Shown: one piece after another, positions 35,776 through 46,400 of the stretch | How the letters are laid out: every line of letters starts with the position of its first letter | Position numbering within the stretch: position 1 is the stretch's first letter | NCBI GenBank assembly: GCA_937892925.1 | Contig: CALBHX010000088.1 | Coordinates: 28,265-92,264, forward strand | Reading direction: 5' to 3' | Length of the DNA stretch: 64,000 bases | From: an uncultured Lentisphaeraceae bacterium | Lineage (GTDB): Bacteria; Verrucomicrobiota; Kiritimatiellia; RFP12; DVOR01 | Position numbers and translations under genes: made by a program | The notes under the pieces: generated by a model | What the model was told of the DNA's origin: nothing | Database searches by the model: none | Seen by the model: the letters and a program-made list of their open reading frames with translations, nothing else

Positions 35776-36993
35776 ATGAATATTTTGCTTTTCAGTCTTG
35801 TTTTCAATCCGGACAATGTGTCAACAGCGCAGATTATGGCCGGGCTGGCTGAGGATTTGCAGCAGCGGGGGCATACGCTCACGGTCATCACCACCACGCC
35901 TCACTTTCACCCCGATGCCAGCCTTGCTGCGGCGCAGCCTCTTCGCCCGTGGATAGGCCGTTTGATTCAGCGCTCCGAGCTTTCCGGCATTCCGGTGTAT
36001 CACATCTGGGTGCCCAATAAAAGCGTCTGGCCGCCGCTTCGGGTGCTCAGCTGGCTGTGGTTTCATTTCTTCAGTGTGGTGCTGGCGCTGTGCCTGCGCT
36101 TCCGCCCGCGTGTCATTCTTGCCTGCTCCCCGCCCATCACGATTGGTCTGGCTGCCCGTTTCGCTGCTGCGTGCCTGCGGGCGGATTATATTTACAACGT
36201 CCAGGAGCTTTATCCGGATATCGCCGTAAATCTGGGCTACGTGAAAAACCCCCGTCTGATAGCCTGCCTTTCGGCAGTTGAGCGCGCGGTCTATTCTAAA
36301 GCCCTCGCCGTCACGTCCATCACCGAGGCCATGTGCGCCAAAATCCGCACCCGGACTGACCCAGCCAAAGTGGTGTTCATTCCCAACTTTGTGGAGCTGC
36401 CTCCTCCTGAGGCGCTTCCCCCTGACGTGCCTCATGCAGACTTTGTGATCACCTATGCCGGCAATATGGGCACGCCTCAGAATCTCGGCCTCCTCATTGA
36501 AGCCGCTCCGTTTCTGAAGGGCGTCCGTATCCGCCTGATTGGCGATGGCGGCGACAAGGCGCGCTTGCTTGCGCTTGCCCAACGCCTGGGCGTGCTGGAA
36601 AAAAGCGTTTTCTTCGAGCCCTATCGGCCGCTTTCCGATATGCCAGCCATTTATGCGGAGAGCGATCTCTTCTATGTGGCGCAGATGCCGGAAGCCTGCT
36701 CCGATGGCATTCCTTCCAAAATCTATCGGATTCTTGGCCACCGCAAGCCTCTGCTCATTGCCACAGCCGAAACGGCCGATCTCGCCCAATTCGTCCGCCG
36801 GATGGAGGGCGGTGTGGTGGTGAGTGACTTTTCCGCGCAAACGCTCGCCCATACGGTTGAAAGCCTGCGTACCGATCCTGCCCGGCTCTCCCGCATGGCA
36901 GCGCAGGGCTATGCCAACGTTTCCCGATACTATGCCCGCGCTGCGGTGACGGAGCAGTATGACGCGCTTCTCCGCGCCCGCGTCCGCCTTTGA
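35776..36993 (+). CDS. GT4-family glycosyltransferase (WbuB/WcaI-like)
   Basis: A 405-residue GT-B glycosyltransferase starting MNILLFSLVFNPDNVSTAQIM, the pattern of WbuB/WcaI proteins that act on amino-sugar donors in O-antigen or capsule assembly. It has an LCLRFRPRVILACSPPI segment, a TYAGNMGTPQNLGLLIEA donor-domain start and CSDGIPSKIYRILGHRKPLL, where GIPSK replaces the classical EGFG. The start is preceded only by a weak GAGA; an in-frame TTG at 35761 is an alternative. Confidence 0.85.
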   Translation: MNILLFSLVFNPDNVSTAQIMAGLAEDLQQRGHTLTVITTTPHFHPDASLAAAQPLRPWIGRLIQRSELSGIPVYHIWVPNKSVWPPLRVLSWLWFHFFSVVLALCLRFRPRVILACSPPITIGLAARFAAACLRADYIYNVQELYPDIAVNLGYVKNPRLIACLSAVERAVYSKALAVTSITEAMCAKIRTRTDPAKVVFIPNFVELPPPEALPPDVPHADFVITYAGNMGTPQNLGLLIEAAPFLKGVRIRLIGDGGDKARLLALAQRLGVLEKSVFFEPYRPLSDMPAIYAESDLFYVAQMPEACSDGIPSKIYRILGHRKPLLIATAETADLAQFVRRMEGGVVVSDFSAQTLAHTVESLRTDPARLSRMAAQGYANVSRYYARAAVTEQYDALLRARVRL

Positions 36994-37302
36994 TTGTCCG
37001 CTTCGCTCCGGCTGCTCGTTATGCGTTTGGGCGGTGCCTGCTCGGCGGCGTGCCGGTTTTCTCAACGTCCGCCCCGGGCGCAGGGTCAACCCGCCCCGGC
37101 TTCGTCTTTAACCCGGGGCGGAGGCCGTTTCCGCCCGGCTGGGCGGTGGAGCCGGTTGCGGTTGGGGCTGGGCGGCGCTCGCCCGTGAATGCTTCGGCCC
37201 GGCCTGCACGGCTTTTTGCCTGAGGCTCAGGAGCGGGGGTTGGCGGATTGTGGGGGGTGTGTGTTACAATACTCGAACGTTTTTCTTTGAGGAGTTTGCT
37301 TT
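36994..37302. other. 309-bp intergenic region before gltX
   Basis: No gene seen. It contains a CGGGGCGGA motif (37114-37122), an inverse version of it just upstream (near 37090) and, at the end, the gltX promoter. Confidence 0.6.
37262..37270 (+). promoter_or_regulatory. Extended -10 promoter of gltX
   Basis: TGT-TACAAT, 32 bases before the ATG; TGAGGAG just before the start is the ribosome site. Confidence 0.6.
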
Positions 37303-38628
37303 ATGGCAGAGAAAGTCCGGGTTCGTTTTGCGCCGTCGCCAACGGGTAAGGTGCATATCGGGAACATTCGCGCGGCGATTTTCAACTGGCTTTATGCCCG
37401 ACACACGGGGGGTGAGTTTTTGCTCCGTGTGGAAGATACGGATCTGGAGCGCTCCACACCGGAGGCCATTCGGACGCTGCTGGACTGCATGCAGTGGCTG
37501 GGGTTGGATTACGATGGTGAAGTGATGTATCAGACAAGCCAGCGCGCACATCATCTGGCGGTGGCTGAGGAGCTTCTGGCCAAGGGCTATGCCTACAAGG
37601 AAAACAAGGGCGGGCAGGGTGAATGCGTGATCTTCCGGATGCCGAAAGAGGGCGTTATTGAATATGACGACCTGGTGAAGGGGCACATGAAGAAACAGGC
37701 CAAAGACACGCAGGACTTTGTAATCGTCCGCTCTGACGGTTCGCCGGTCTTTCACCTGGCCAATGTGCTTGATGATATTACGCAGGGTGTGACGCACATT
37801 ATCCGCGGCGATGATCACGTGGAGAATACCTTCAAGCATATCATGCTCTTTAAGGCGATCGGTGCGCCCGTGCCGCAGTATGCACACTTGCCGATGATTG
37901 TAAATGCTGCCGGCAAGCCCTACTCCAAGCGCGACGGCTCGGCGTTTGTGGGCGAATTCCGCGAGCAGGGCTATCTGCCTGAAACCCTCTTCAATTATCT
38001 GGCGCTTCTGGGCTGGGCGCCCGGCGATGACCGCGAAATCATGACGCGTGAGGAAATGGTGGCGGCTTTCGACTTTGCCAAGTGCAAGGCTTCCCCGGCG
38101 CGCTTTGACCTGAAGAAGCTCACGTGGATGAACGGTGAATATATAGCCCATCAGCCGCGGGCTGCATTTGAACAGGCGTTCGATGCCCGGCTTCAGACAG
38201 CAGGCCTTCCAGTCGAACCCCTGAATGGGCACCGTCAGGAACTGCTTGATCAGATTCAGCCGCGGACAAAAACCTATGCTGATATTCCGGGGAACTGCGC
38301 CTGGTTCTTTGAGGAAGTCTATCCCTTTGACGCAAAGGCCGTGACGAAGCGGCTGCATGGAGAGGGCATCCCGGCGCTGCTGGAGGAAATTGCCGCGGCG
38401 CTGGAGGCTCTGCCGGACTTTACGGTGGAAGCCGGCGAGGCGCGGATCCGCGCGATGGGCGAGGAAAAAGGGTGCGGCATGGGCCCGCTGGTTCACCCGA
38501 TCCGCGTGGCGGTGTCGGGGCGGATGGAGGGGCCGGGGCTCTTTGAAATGCTTTGGCTTCTGGGGCGTGAGCGGACGCTTCGGCGCTTGCGCGAAACGGC
38601 GGCGCGTCTGCGCGAAGGCACCCTGTGA
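37303..38628 (+). CDS. gltX: Glutamyl-tRNA synthetase
   Basis: A 441-residue class I aminoacyl-tRNA synthetase. FAPSPTGKVHIGN (about 9-21) holds the HIGH motif, VEDTDLERS the glutamate-specific residues and YSKRDG (207-212) the KMSKS motif. It is somewhat shorter than most bacterial GltX, mainly in the anticodon-binding part. It heads an operon with the XTP pyrophosphatase and the secreted protein that follow. Confidence 0.95.
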   Translation: MAEKVRVRFAPSPTGKVHIGNIRAAIFNWLYARHTGGEFLLRVEDTDLERSTPEAIRTLLDCMQWLGLDYDGEVMYQTSQRAHHLAVAEELLAKGYAYKENKGGQGECVIFRMPKEGVIEYDDLVKGHMKKQAKDTQDFVIVRSDGSPVFHLANVLDDITQGVTHIIRGDDHVENTFKHIMLFKAIGAPVPQYAHLPMIVNAAGKPYSKRDGSAFVGEFREQGYLPETLFNYLALLGWAPGDDREIMTREEMVAAFDFAKCKASPARFDLKKLTWMNGEYIAHQPRAAFEQAFDARLQTAGLPVEPLNGHRQELLDQIQPRTKTYADIPGNCAWFFEEVYPFDAKAVTKRLHGEGIPALLEEIAAALEALPDFTVEAGEARIRAMGEEKGCGMGPLVHPIRVAVSGRMEGPGLFEMLWLLGRERTLRRLRETAARLREGTL

Positions 38629-38645
38629 GCCCGGCGGAGCCTGCG

Positions 38646-39230
38646 ATGAAGCTGTTGGTCGCCACGCGCAACGCGCACAAGCTCGAAGAGATCCGCGCCC
38701 TTCTGCCAGGGGTGGAGCTGGTTGGCACGGCGGCTTGGCCGCAGGTGCCCGATCCGGAGGAAACAGGGCAGACGTTTGAGGCCAATGCCGCCATCAAGGC
38801 GGCGGCTTGGTGCGCCGCCATAGGGCTCCCCGCGTTGGCGGATGATTCGGGCTTGGAAGTGGAGGCGCTGGGCGGAGCGCCCGGGATTTATTCGGCGCGT
38901 TATGCCGGCGTGCACGGCGACACGGCGGCCAATAATGCCAGGCTGCTGCGCGATCTGGCGGGCGTGCCGCCGGAAAAGCGCGGGGCGCGGTTTGTCTGCG
39001 CATTGGCTCTGGCGCTTCCGGGCGAGCCGGTGCGGACGCTGCGGGGGGAATGTGCGGGGCGGATTCTGCTGGAGCCCCGCGGGGTGCATGGGTTTGGGTA
39101 TGATCCGCTCTTTGCGCCGGAGGGTTTTGACGCTTCCTTTGGGGAATTGCCGGAAGCGGTCAAGGCGCGCCTCTCTCACCGGGCGCGGGCGTTTGCACTG
39201 GCGCGGGAACACTGGCCGGAGGTTCGTTGA
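38646..39230 (+). CDS. rdgB: dITP/XTP pyrophosphatase (Ham1/RdgB type)
   Basis: About 194 residues starting MKLLVATRNAHKLEEIR, the standard Ham1 N-terminus, with TFEANAAIKA, LADDSGLEVEALGGAPGIYSAR, FGYDPLF and SHRARA. The enzyme removes non-canonical purine triphosphates from the nucleotide pool. The ATG at 38646 follows GGAG; a GTG at 38625 overlapping the gltX stop is an alternative that would add seven residues. Confidence 0.93.
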   Translation: MKLLVATRNAHKLEEIRALLPGVELVGTAAWPQVPDPEETGQTFEANAAIKAAAWCAAIGLPALADDSGLEVEALGGAPGIYSARYAGVHGDTAANNARLLRDLAGVPPEKRGARFVCALALALPGEPVRTLRGECAGRILLEPRGVHGFGYDPLFAPEGFDASFGELPEAVKARLSHRARAFALAREHWPEVR

Positions 39231-39231
39231 A

Positions 39232-41466
39232 ATGCGGCTGCGGGTTGGATTGGCGGGGCTCCTGTTTCTGGCTGCCCCGTTTTTGTTTTCTGCGGCAAGG
39301 GTAGAGGTGTTCTCCGGGCTGGAGGGAGCTACCGCTTCCGGGAAGAACTGGGCCGGCACAGGGGCGTGGACAAACGGTTTCGCAAAGGCGTGTAAGATGC
39401 GCCTGACAGGGCTTACGCTGGCGCCGCCGCAGGCCGCAGGCGGGCAGTCGAGCATGAAACGAAGCGTGGAAACGCCCGAGCCCATGGTTTCCCTGCGCGT
39501 TTCCTGCGTGGCGAGCACCGCTTCGGCCTGTAAAACACACGTGCTTGGCGTGCGCCTGAACGGCGGGGAGCTGCTGACGCAGGAGGTGAAACTGGAAGGA
39601 AAGGGCACGCCGAGCACGGCGGTCTTCCGCTGGGATGACGTCCAGGCGGTGAGCACGCTGGAGCTAACGAATGAGACGGCTAAGGGAAGCACCCTCTTTG
39701 AGGTGGCAGACGTGGCGTGGGAGGCAGACTTCCCAGCGATTGCCGTAACGCCTTCTTTTGCCGCAAACGTGGCGGTGGGGGACGCTTTTGCGGTGTCGCT
39801 GGAGGCCTGCTCGGGCGGATCGGGGGTGTATACGCGCTTTGTCTGGGGCTTCGATGGAGAGACGCAGACGGTGGATGCCGCCAATGCCTGCGTGACGTTT
39901 ACTGCGCCGGAGACCGATGGCGCGTATCCGCTGACGCTGGCCGTTACCGACAGCCGAGGCATAACGGCTTCTTTTTCGTGGGAAATCATTGTAACGCCTT
40001 ATACTGCAGCGCGAGGGCTGAAGGCAGTAAATTGCTCACGCACCGGGCTGCGCCTGACGTGGGAACAGCCCGGCGCCCACGCGGTAACGGCCTATACGGT
40101 GACGGTGCGCCTGGCCGATCCGCCCACGGTGGAGCGGACGTTTATGCCGGAGTGGGAGCAGGTGGGCGGGGATTTGTGGCAGCTGCGCACGCCGCTCGCC
40201 CTGCCGGAGCTGACCCATGGCGCCGCTGTTAAAAGCGCCTATCTTGTTCCGATGCAGTGGACGGGCTCGGCTCTGGCCTGGAGCCTGGATGAGGGGCGAT
40301 CCTGGCTTTCGGCCATGACGCTGAGCGGGCGGTGGATGCTGGGTAAAATGGCCGCAGGCCAGCAGACGCTTCAGGTGCGGAGTACGGGCGCGCCGCCGCC
40401 CTTTTTCCGTCTGCTGCTCACGATGTCCGACCACGTGGCGGAGCGGACGCTGGAGGCAACGGGGGCTGAACGCGCCTGCGACTTCACCGGTCTGCCGGCC
40501 GGCACGCCGCTGAACGTTACGGTGACCACGCTGTTCCGCCGGGACGACGGCACGGAGGCGCCTTTCAGCTCCGAACCGCTGGGTTTGACGCTGGCTGCTG
40601 TTCCGGTGCCGGCGCTTTCGGCCAATGCCGCTTACTCCTGCCTTTCCATCGCCTGGCCTGAGGAGGAAAGCAGTCTTGCCGGCGAGGTGGTGCTTCACGC
40701 CGCCGCCGCGATTCAGAAAACGCTTCCTCCGGGGCTTTATCTCACGCGGGTGTATCTCACGGGCAACGCCGCCGCCGCGGAGGGTGAAAAGCTGCCGGCC
40801 GGTAAGGCTGTTGTGCTCACGAATACCTCTTCTGAAACCATCTTTTTGAACGGCGCTTATGCGTTTCGGATCGCCAAAACCGTCGAGGGCGTTGAGAAGT
40901 CTTATACGTGGGACTTCGGCCTGGTTTATAAAAATGCCGAGGGGGAATCCGTGCGCGTCTTCCCATATGCCGTCCCGGCCGGTGGTGAGCTCTGCTTCTA
41001 TAGCGCGCAAAGCAGCTATGCGCCCCCTGCCGAGCTTCAGCCCAATGCGGAGCCGGTCTCCACCGTGGCGCTCAACTATCTTACGGCCGACTACACCCTT
41101 ACGCTTTTACATGAGGAGTGCCCGGTCAATACGCTCCGCCCCGAGCTGAATGCCGTGGTGCGCTTGTGGGATGATTCCCTCACCCACGCCGAAACCTATG
41201 CGGTCTCTGCCGCAGATACGCAGCTCCCGGCGCTCAATAATCCGTGGTCGAAGTTGGAGGAAGACCGCGTCCTCGCCCGTCTTTCCTTTGCCCGGGGCCC
41301 TTCGGCGCAGCTCTTCTATGCCGGTTATCTGGCGAATCTCGACAGCCGCGTTTCCCGTGTGTGGGCCGAAGCGTTTCTGAAAGACGGCAACAGCTATTCA
41401 AAACCGGCGGTGCAGATGCTTTGGACGCGCCTCTCCAACCCCGGCCTGCGCCTGCTTTTCCGCTGA
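39232..41466 (+). CDS. Secreted protein with Ig/PKD- and FN3-like domains, function unknown
   Basis: The ATG at 39232 lies one base after the pyrophosphatase stop; 744 residues with signal peptide MRLRVGLAGLLFLAAPFLFSA. The first about 150 residues are beta-rich (MRLTGLTLAPP). Residues about 160-262 resemble an Ig/PKD domain (GVYTRFVWGFDGETQTV, PLTLAVTDSRGITASFSW), followed by FN3-like stretches (LKAVNCSRTGLRLTW, AYTVTVRL). The C-terminal part is unrecognised. Probably a surface protein; its coupling to gltX and the pyrophosphatase is likely only transcriptional. Confidence 0.7.
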   Translation: MRLRVGLAGLLFLAAPFLFSAARVEVFSGLEGATASGKNWAGTGAWTNGFAKACKMRLTGLTLAPPQAAGGQSSMKRSVETPEPMVSLRVSCVASTASACKTHVLGVRLNGGELLTQEVKLEGKGTPSTAVFRWDDVQAVSTLELTNETAKGSTLFEVADVAWEADFPAIAVTPSFAANVAVGDAFAVSLEACSGGSGVYTRFVWGFDGETQTVDAANACVTFTAPETDGAYPLTLAVTDSRGITASFSWEIIVTPYTAARGLKAVNCSRTGLRLTWEQPGAHAVTAYTVTVRLADPPTVERTFMPEWEQVGGDLWQLRTPLALPELTHGAAVKSAYLVPMQWTGSALAWSLDEGRSWLSAMTLSGRWMLGKMAAGQQTLQVRSTGAPPPFFRLLLTMSDHVAERTLEATGAERACDFTGLPAGTPLNVTVTTLFRRDDGTEAPFSSEPLGLTLAAVPVPALSANAAYSCLSIAWPEEESSLAGEVVLHAAAAIQKTLPPGLYLTRVYLTGNAAAAEGEKLPAGKAVVLTNTSSETIFLNGAYAFRIAKTVEGVEKSYTWDFGLVYKNAEGESVRVFPYAVPAGGELCFYSAQSSYAPPAELQPNAEPVSTVALNYLTADYTLTLLHEECPVNTLRPELNAVVRLWDDSLTHAETYAVSAADTQLPALNNPWSKLEEDRVLARLSFARGPSAQLFYAGYLANLDSRVSRVWAEAFLKDGNSYSKPAVQMLWTRLSNPGLRLLFR

Positions 41467-41479
41467 GCCCCATCATTTT

Positions 41480-41488
41480 TGGTATCAT
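41480..41488 (+). promoter_or_regulatory. Extended -10 promoter of the flavodiiron gene
   Basis: TGG-TATCAT, 35 bases before the ATG; AGGAG (41511-41515) is the ribosome site. Confidence 0.55.
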
Positions 41489-41523
41489 ATCAGCGTTTAT
41501 TCACTTGATCAGGAGCGTTTCTT

Positions 41524-42717
41524 ATGAACACTGAACTTGCCAAGAACATTCACTGGGTGGGCTACGTGGATTGGCCCGTGCGCGACTTTCACGGTTATCA
41601 GACCAAACGCGGCTCGTCTTACAATGCCTATCTCGTTCAGGGCGAAGCCAAAACGGCGCTTATCGACACCGTAAAGGCGCCCTTTGCCAACAATTTGAAG
41701 CAGCATGTGGCTGCGCTCTGCCCGCTGGATCGGATCGATTACATTGTCTGCAACCATGCCGAGCCCGATCATTCCGGCAGTCTTCCGGCCATGGTCGCGG
41801 CTTGCCCCAATGCCATCGTGGTCTGCAATGCCAAGTGCCGCGATGCCCTCTCGCATTATTATGACACCGCCGCGTGGCGTTTCCAGGTGGTGAAAGAAGG
41901 CGAGAGCCTGGATCTCGGCGGCCGGACGCTCCGTTTCTTCGACACCGTGATGTGCCATTGGCCCGAGAGTATGGTCACGTACGTCCTGGAAGAGGAAATC
42001 CTCTTCTCCATGGATATCTTCGGCCAGCACTATGCCACCTCCTGCCGGTTCGATGACGAAGCCGACCTGGATGAAGTGATGCAGGAGGCGAAAACCTATT
42101 ACGCCAATATCGTCCTTCCTTACGCCAAGCCCGTGGCCGCTGCCGCCAAAAAACTTCTCGGCCTTAAGCTCCGCATTGTGGCGCCCTCTCACGGCGTGAT
42201 CTGGCGCACCTATTTTGACCGCATCCTGCAGGACTATCTCCGTTGGCACGTCAGCACCCCCACGCGTAAAGTCGTCATTTTCTATGCTACCATGTGGCAA
42301 TCTACCCGCCGCATGGCCGAAGCCGTAGCCGAAGGCGCGAATGAAAGCGATGTATCCGTCAAACTCTTTGACCTCAAGGCGGTGGGCGATACCGAGCTGA
42401 TCACCGAGCTCATGGACTGCGCCGCCTTTGCCTGCGGCACGCCTACCCTCAATCAGAGCCTCATGCCCCGCATGGCTGCCGCCCTCACCTATGCCCGCGG
42501 CCTGAAGCCCGCTGGTAAAAAAGCGTTCACCTTCGGCTCCTACGGCTGGGCCAGTAAAGGCGCCGAAGAGGCCGAGGGTTATTTGAAAGCCTTTGGGTGC
42601 GAGCTTGTGGCCGCTCCGATTACCTGCCGCTTTGCCCCTACGCCCGAGACGCTCGAAGCCTGCCGCTCCGCAGGCCGCCTTCTCGGGCAGGCCGCCGCCG
42701 CCATCCCCCAAGCGTAA
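41524..42717 (+). CDS. Flavodiiron protein (oxygen/NO reductase)
   Basis: A 397-residue protein. The N-terminal metallo-beta-lactamase-like domain carries the di-iron ligands in NHAEPDHSGS, with further ligands in MDIFGQH and PSHGVIW. The C-terminal flavodoxin domain (from about 255, VVIFYATMWQSTRRMAE, GSYGWASKGAE) binds FMN. Such proteins reduce O2 to water or NO to N2O with electrons from rubredoxin and are hallmarks of strict anaerobes. Confidence 0.93.
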   Translation: MNTELAKNIHWVGYVDWPVRDFHGYQTKRGSSYNAYLVQGEAKTALIDTVKAPFANNLKQHVAALCPLDRIDYIVCNHAEPDHSGSLPAMVAACPNAIVVCNAKCRDALSHYYDTAAWRFQVVKEGESLDLGGRTLRFFDTVMCHWPESMVTYVLEEEILFSMDIFGQHYATSCRFDDEADLDEVMQEAKTYYANIVLPYAKPVAAAAKKLLGLKLRIVAPSHGVIWRTYFDRILQDYLRWHVSTPTRKVVIFYATMWQSTRRMAEAVAEGANESDVSVKLFDLKAVGDTELITELMDCAAFACGTPTLNQSLMPRMAAALTYARGLKPAGKKAFTFGSYGWASKGAEEAEGYLKAFGCELVAAPITCRFAPTPETLEACRSAGRLLGQAAAAIPQA

Positions 42718-42725
42718 GACGTAAG

Positions 42726-43226
42726 ATGTCCGAGCGGCGCATGTTCTCCACGGACTCACGTGCGGGCGCCTCGGAGCGCCCGCGCCGCTTTGTTTCGTTG
42801 GGGTTACTTCTCTGTGCCCTGCTGGCCGGCTGTTCCGGCATCCGCCCTCCGCGCGGCGTGGAGCCGGTTACGGTGCGTCTCCTCACCACAGGCTATTGCG
42901 ATTGCGGCGCGTGCTGCGGGTGGGAGCGCAGCTGGCTCCGCCTGGGAGCACCGGTTTATTCCTCCGGTCCACTCAAAGGCCAGCGGAAAGAGGTTGGCGT
43001 TACGGCTTCCGGCTCCCGGACGCGGTGGGGCGTGGCGGCGGTGGATAAGAGCGTCTTTCCCTTTGGCACGGTCTTTCATATTCCGGGCTATGGCTACGCC
43101 CGTGCTGAGGATGTGGGCGGCGCCATCAAGGGTAACCATATTGATCTCTGGTTCCCTAGCCATGCCGCCGCCAAACAATGGGGGCGAAAAACCCTGAATG
43201 TTCAGGTCTGGCGCTCCAAACGCTGA
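42726..43226 (+). CDS. 3D-domain lipoprotein
   Basis: About 166 residues; a hydrophobic segment ends in the lipobox LLAGC. The rest is a 3D (three-aspartate) domain: TTGYCDCGACCGW, VTASGSRTRWGVAAVDKSVFPFGT and the signature EDVGGAIKGNHIDLWF, where the acidic residues would sit in an MltA/RlpA-like double-psi barrel. Such domains occur in peptidoglycan-active enzymes. It starts 8 bp after the flavodiiron stop; an ATG five codons in is also possible. Confidence 0.78.
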   Translation: MSERRMFSTDSRAGASERPRRFVSLGLLLCALLAGCSGIRPPRGVEPVTVRLLTTGYCDCGACCGWERSWLRLGAPVYSSGPLKGQRKEVGVTASGSRTRWGVAAVDKSVFPFGTVFHIPGYGYARAEDVGGAIKGNHIDLWFPSHAAAKQWGRKTLNVQVWRSKR

Positions 43227-43272
43227 AGCAGAATCGTTCGCTGATCCGCTTTGCGCCTGTTAAATCCTTTTC

Positions 43273-43305
43273 TGCCGCACCGCATTGTTTCTTTGCGGCA
43301 TTTTT
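43273..43305 (+). terminator. Terminator after the 3D lipoprotein
   Basis: TGCCGCA (43273-43279) pairs with TGCGGCA (43294-43300), followed by TTTTT. Confidence 0.7.
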
Positions 43306-43409
43306 ACCGCCGTGCAGGCGTGTCCGTTTACGCGGTTGCGCGAGGCGTTCTGTCTTGAACCTGAGATGAGACGGTTCTGAGCGCCGTGCGGATGGAGCGC
43401 GGCGGTGTT

Positions 43410-43438
43410 TTGGCCGCGGCGGGCGGTTTTGTTATACT
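43410..43438 (+). promoter_or_regulatory. Promoter of the HzsA-related gene
   Basis: -35 TTGGCC (43410-43415), 17-base spacer ending in TGT, -10 TATACT (43433-43438). AGGAGG (43461-43466) precedes the start. Confidence 0.75.
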
Positions 43439-43471
43439 GGAGAGCATGTTACGAGTGAAGAGGAGGGCGGT

Positions 43472-46400
43472 ATGATGGGACGAGTCCAGCGGAGGATACT
43501 GGCGGTTTGGGTGGCTGTGATGGCCGGGGTGGCAAGCGCCGGGCTGTCGGTGCAGCAGCGGTGTCTGCTGCGCGAAGTGGAGCGGCTGAACGCCGAAGCG
43601 CTGGGGCGTCTGGCGGCGGATTGGGGCGACATGTATGGCGCATCGGAGGATCTGGCCGCGCTGAAAGGCTTTGTGCAGGCACTCCCGGAGCGGCAGGCAG
43701 AGGCGGTAAAAGCACTGAAAGAGCAGGGCAATGAGGCACCGGCGCGGGCGCTGACGCTGGAGGCGCGGCGGCGGGTGCTGGCGCAACCCCTGCTCCAGGG
43801 GATGGAATTCCTGGCCATGAAATATGACTTTGGGGTGAACGCGCGGCGGCAGGGGGCGCCGGCTCAGCCTTCGCTGGCCTGTTACAACGTGGTGGAAAGC
43901 AATCCGGGAATCAATTGCCAGCTGGTAAAAGTTTCGAATCTTACGGCCGCTGAACCGAAGGTGGAGGTGCTTTACGATTCGCCGCGGGCAACGGTGAGCT
44001 GCGTGGATCTGAACTGGGACGCCAAACGCGTGGCCTTTGTTCGGAAAGACCCGGCCGATGGCAACCGGCGGAAGTTGTGGGAGCTGACGCTTGGCGATCG
44101 GGAGGCGCGGCCGCTTACACCTAAAGGCGTGGATTATGACGTGGGGGACGGATGCTATCTGCCGGATGGGCGTTTTATGATCACGGCCACGGCGGCGGAG
44201 CAGGGGCTCCCGTGCGAGTCGGGCCGTATGGCCATGACGAATACCTACCGTTACGATCCGGCCTCTGGAAAGGTGGAGCGGCTGACGTTTGATCAGGACT
44301 CCAACTGGTCGCCCACGATGATGGATGATGGGCGGGTAATGTACGTCCGCTGGGAATACTGCGACTTGTCGCACTTCTTCAGCCGCAATGTCATGACTAT
44401 GCGCCCTGACGGCACGCGGCAGCTGGCGTATTTCGGCTCCAACGGGTTTTGGCCCAACCATTACGGCGATCCCAAACCCATCCCGGGGGCGAACGGGAAG
44501 TTCATCTGTGTGGCCACGGGGCATCACGCCTCCAAGGCCGGGCGTCTGGCGCTTTTCGATGTTTCCAAAGGCCGCGCCGAAAAGGCCGGCTGCGTGCAGA
44601 TGCTTCCCGGCTGGGGCAAGCCTATCCCCGAACGCGTGGAAGACTATCTTTATGCCGGGGATTGGCCCAAGTTTCTGACGCCCTATCCGCTGGGCACAAG
44701 CCCGGATAAAGACGGCGCAGGCAAGTTCTTTCTGGCGGCCATGCACGCCAGCGGCGAGGATTTGTGGGGCATTTATCTGGTTGACGTGTTCGATAACCTG
44801 ACGCTGCTCTGCCAGATAGAGGGCTCTGCCCTTACCGAGCCCATCCGCCTGGAAACACGCCCCGTGCCGCCGGTTTACCCCGACAGCGCGGTGCCCGGCA
44901 AAACCGAGTGTACCGTGCACGTGGCCGATATCTACAACGGCCCGGGGCTGCGCGGCGTGCCGCGCGGCACCATCAAGGCCGTGCGCGTCTTTGCTTATCA
45001 CTACGCCTACAATAAGGCCGGCTCCCATGAAGGCGTCGGCACCGAGTCAAGCTGGGATATGAAGTATGTCCTCGGCACGGTGCCGGTTCACGAAGATGGC
45101 TCGGTCTACTTCACTGCCCCCGCGCACATTCCCCTCTCGCTTCAGCCGCTGGATGCGAGCGGCCAGAGCCTTCAGTTGATGCGCTCCTGGCTCGTGGGAA
45201 TGCCCGGTGAGCGCGTGGCCTGCACCGGCTGCCATGAATCGGCCAACTCCATCTATAATGTGCCGCCGCTGTTGAAAACACCCGATCCGATTACGCCTCA
45301 GGCCGGGCAGGGCGGTAAGGCTTGGAGCTTCATGCGCGATATTCAGCCAATCTTGAACCGCCGGTGCGCCGGGTGCCACAATGACCAGACGGCCGATACC
45401 GATCTTTCGATGGACGGCCCTTACGGTAAGCAGTCCCTCATCGGCCGCCGCCCGAATCTGGCCAATATCACCCCTGTGATTCTTCCGTATCGCGACGGCC
45501 TCAAGCCTGGCGGCGCGGGCGCCTTCACCCGCTCCTATCACGATCTCAATCCGTACGTCCGCCGTCCTGGCCCCGAAAGCGACAATCATCTCTTCAACCC
45601 TGGGGAATATGCCGCCAACACGTCGCCCCTCGTTCAGCTCCTCAAACGCGGCCATCACGGCGTGGAGCTCACGGATGCCGAGTGGCGGATGCTCTACACC
45701 TGGATTGACCTTAATGTGCCTTTCTGGGGCACATGGACCGACTTTGCGCTCAACTGGGCCAACGAGTTCCACCGCAACTGGATCGGAATCCGCGGGGCGC
45801 AGATGCAGCTCGAGCGCATGAATGAATCCCGCGCGCGCCGCGAAAAATGGAATGCCCGCTATCAGGTTTCCAATCCCGATGCCGCCATTGAAGGCGATGC
45901 GTATGGTTTCGACCGTGCCAAGGCCGATCTCGCGAAGGTGGCTTACGAACCGCCCAAGGCGCCCCGCCGCCAAAAACCGGAAACGCCCGCCCTTGAAGGA
46001 TGGCCGCTGAAAGGCGCCCACGCGGAGCCGGTGCAGGTGGCTCTGCCCGGCGGAGCGCTTACGTTTCTGCGCATCCCCGCGGGCGCTTTCGTAATGGGCG
46101 ATGCAAATGGTGAAGCCGATGAGACGCCGCATGTGGCCGTGATTAAAAAGCCCTTCCTGATGGCTGATATCGAAGTGCCCCTGCGGAACTTCCTGGCCTG
46201 GAAGCCAGATCATTACAACGGCTACGTGGATCAGCTCGGCAAAGATCACACCTCCCCCGGCTGCAATATCATGAACAACCCCTGGTTCCCGGCCGTCCGG
46301 GTCTCCTGGAGCGAAGCGCAAGCCTATTGCCGCTGGCTTTCGGAAAAGACCGGGAAAACCTTCCGTCTCCCGACCGAGGCCGAATGGGAATGGGCTGCCC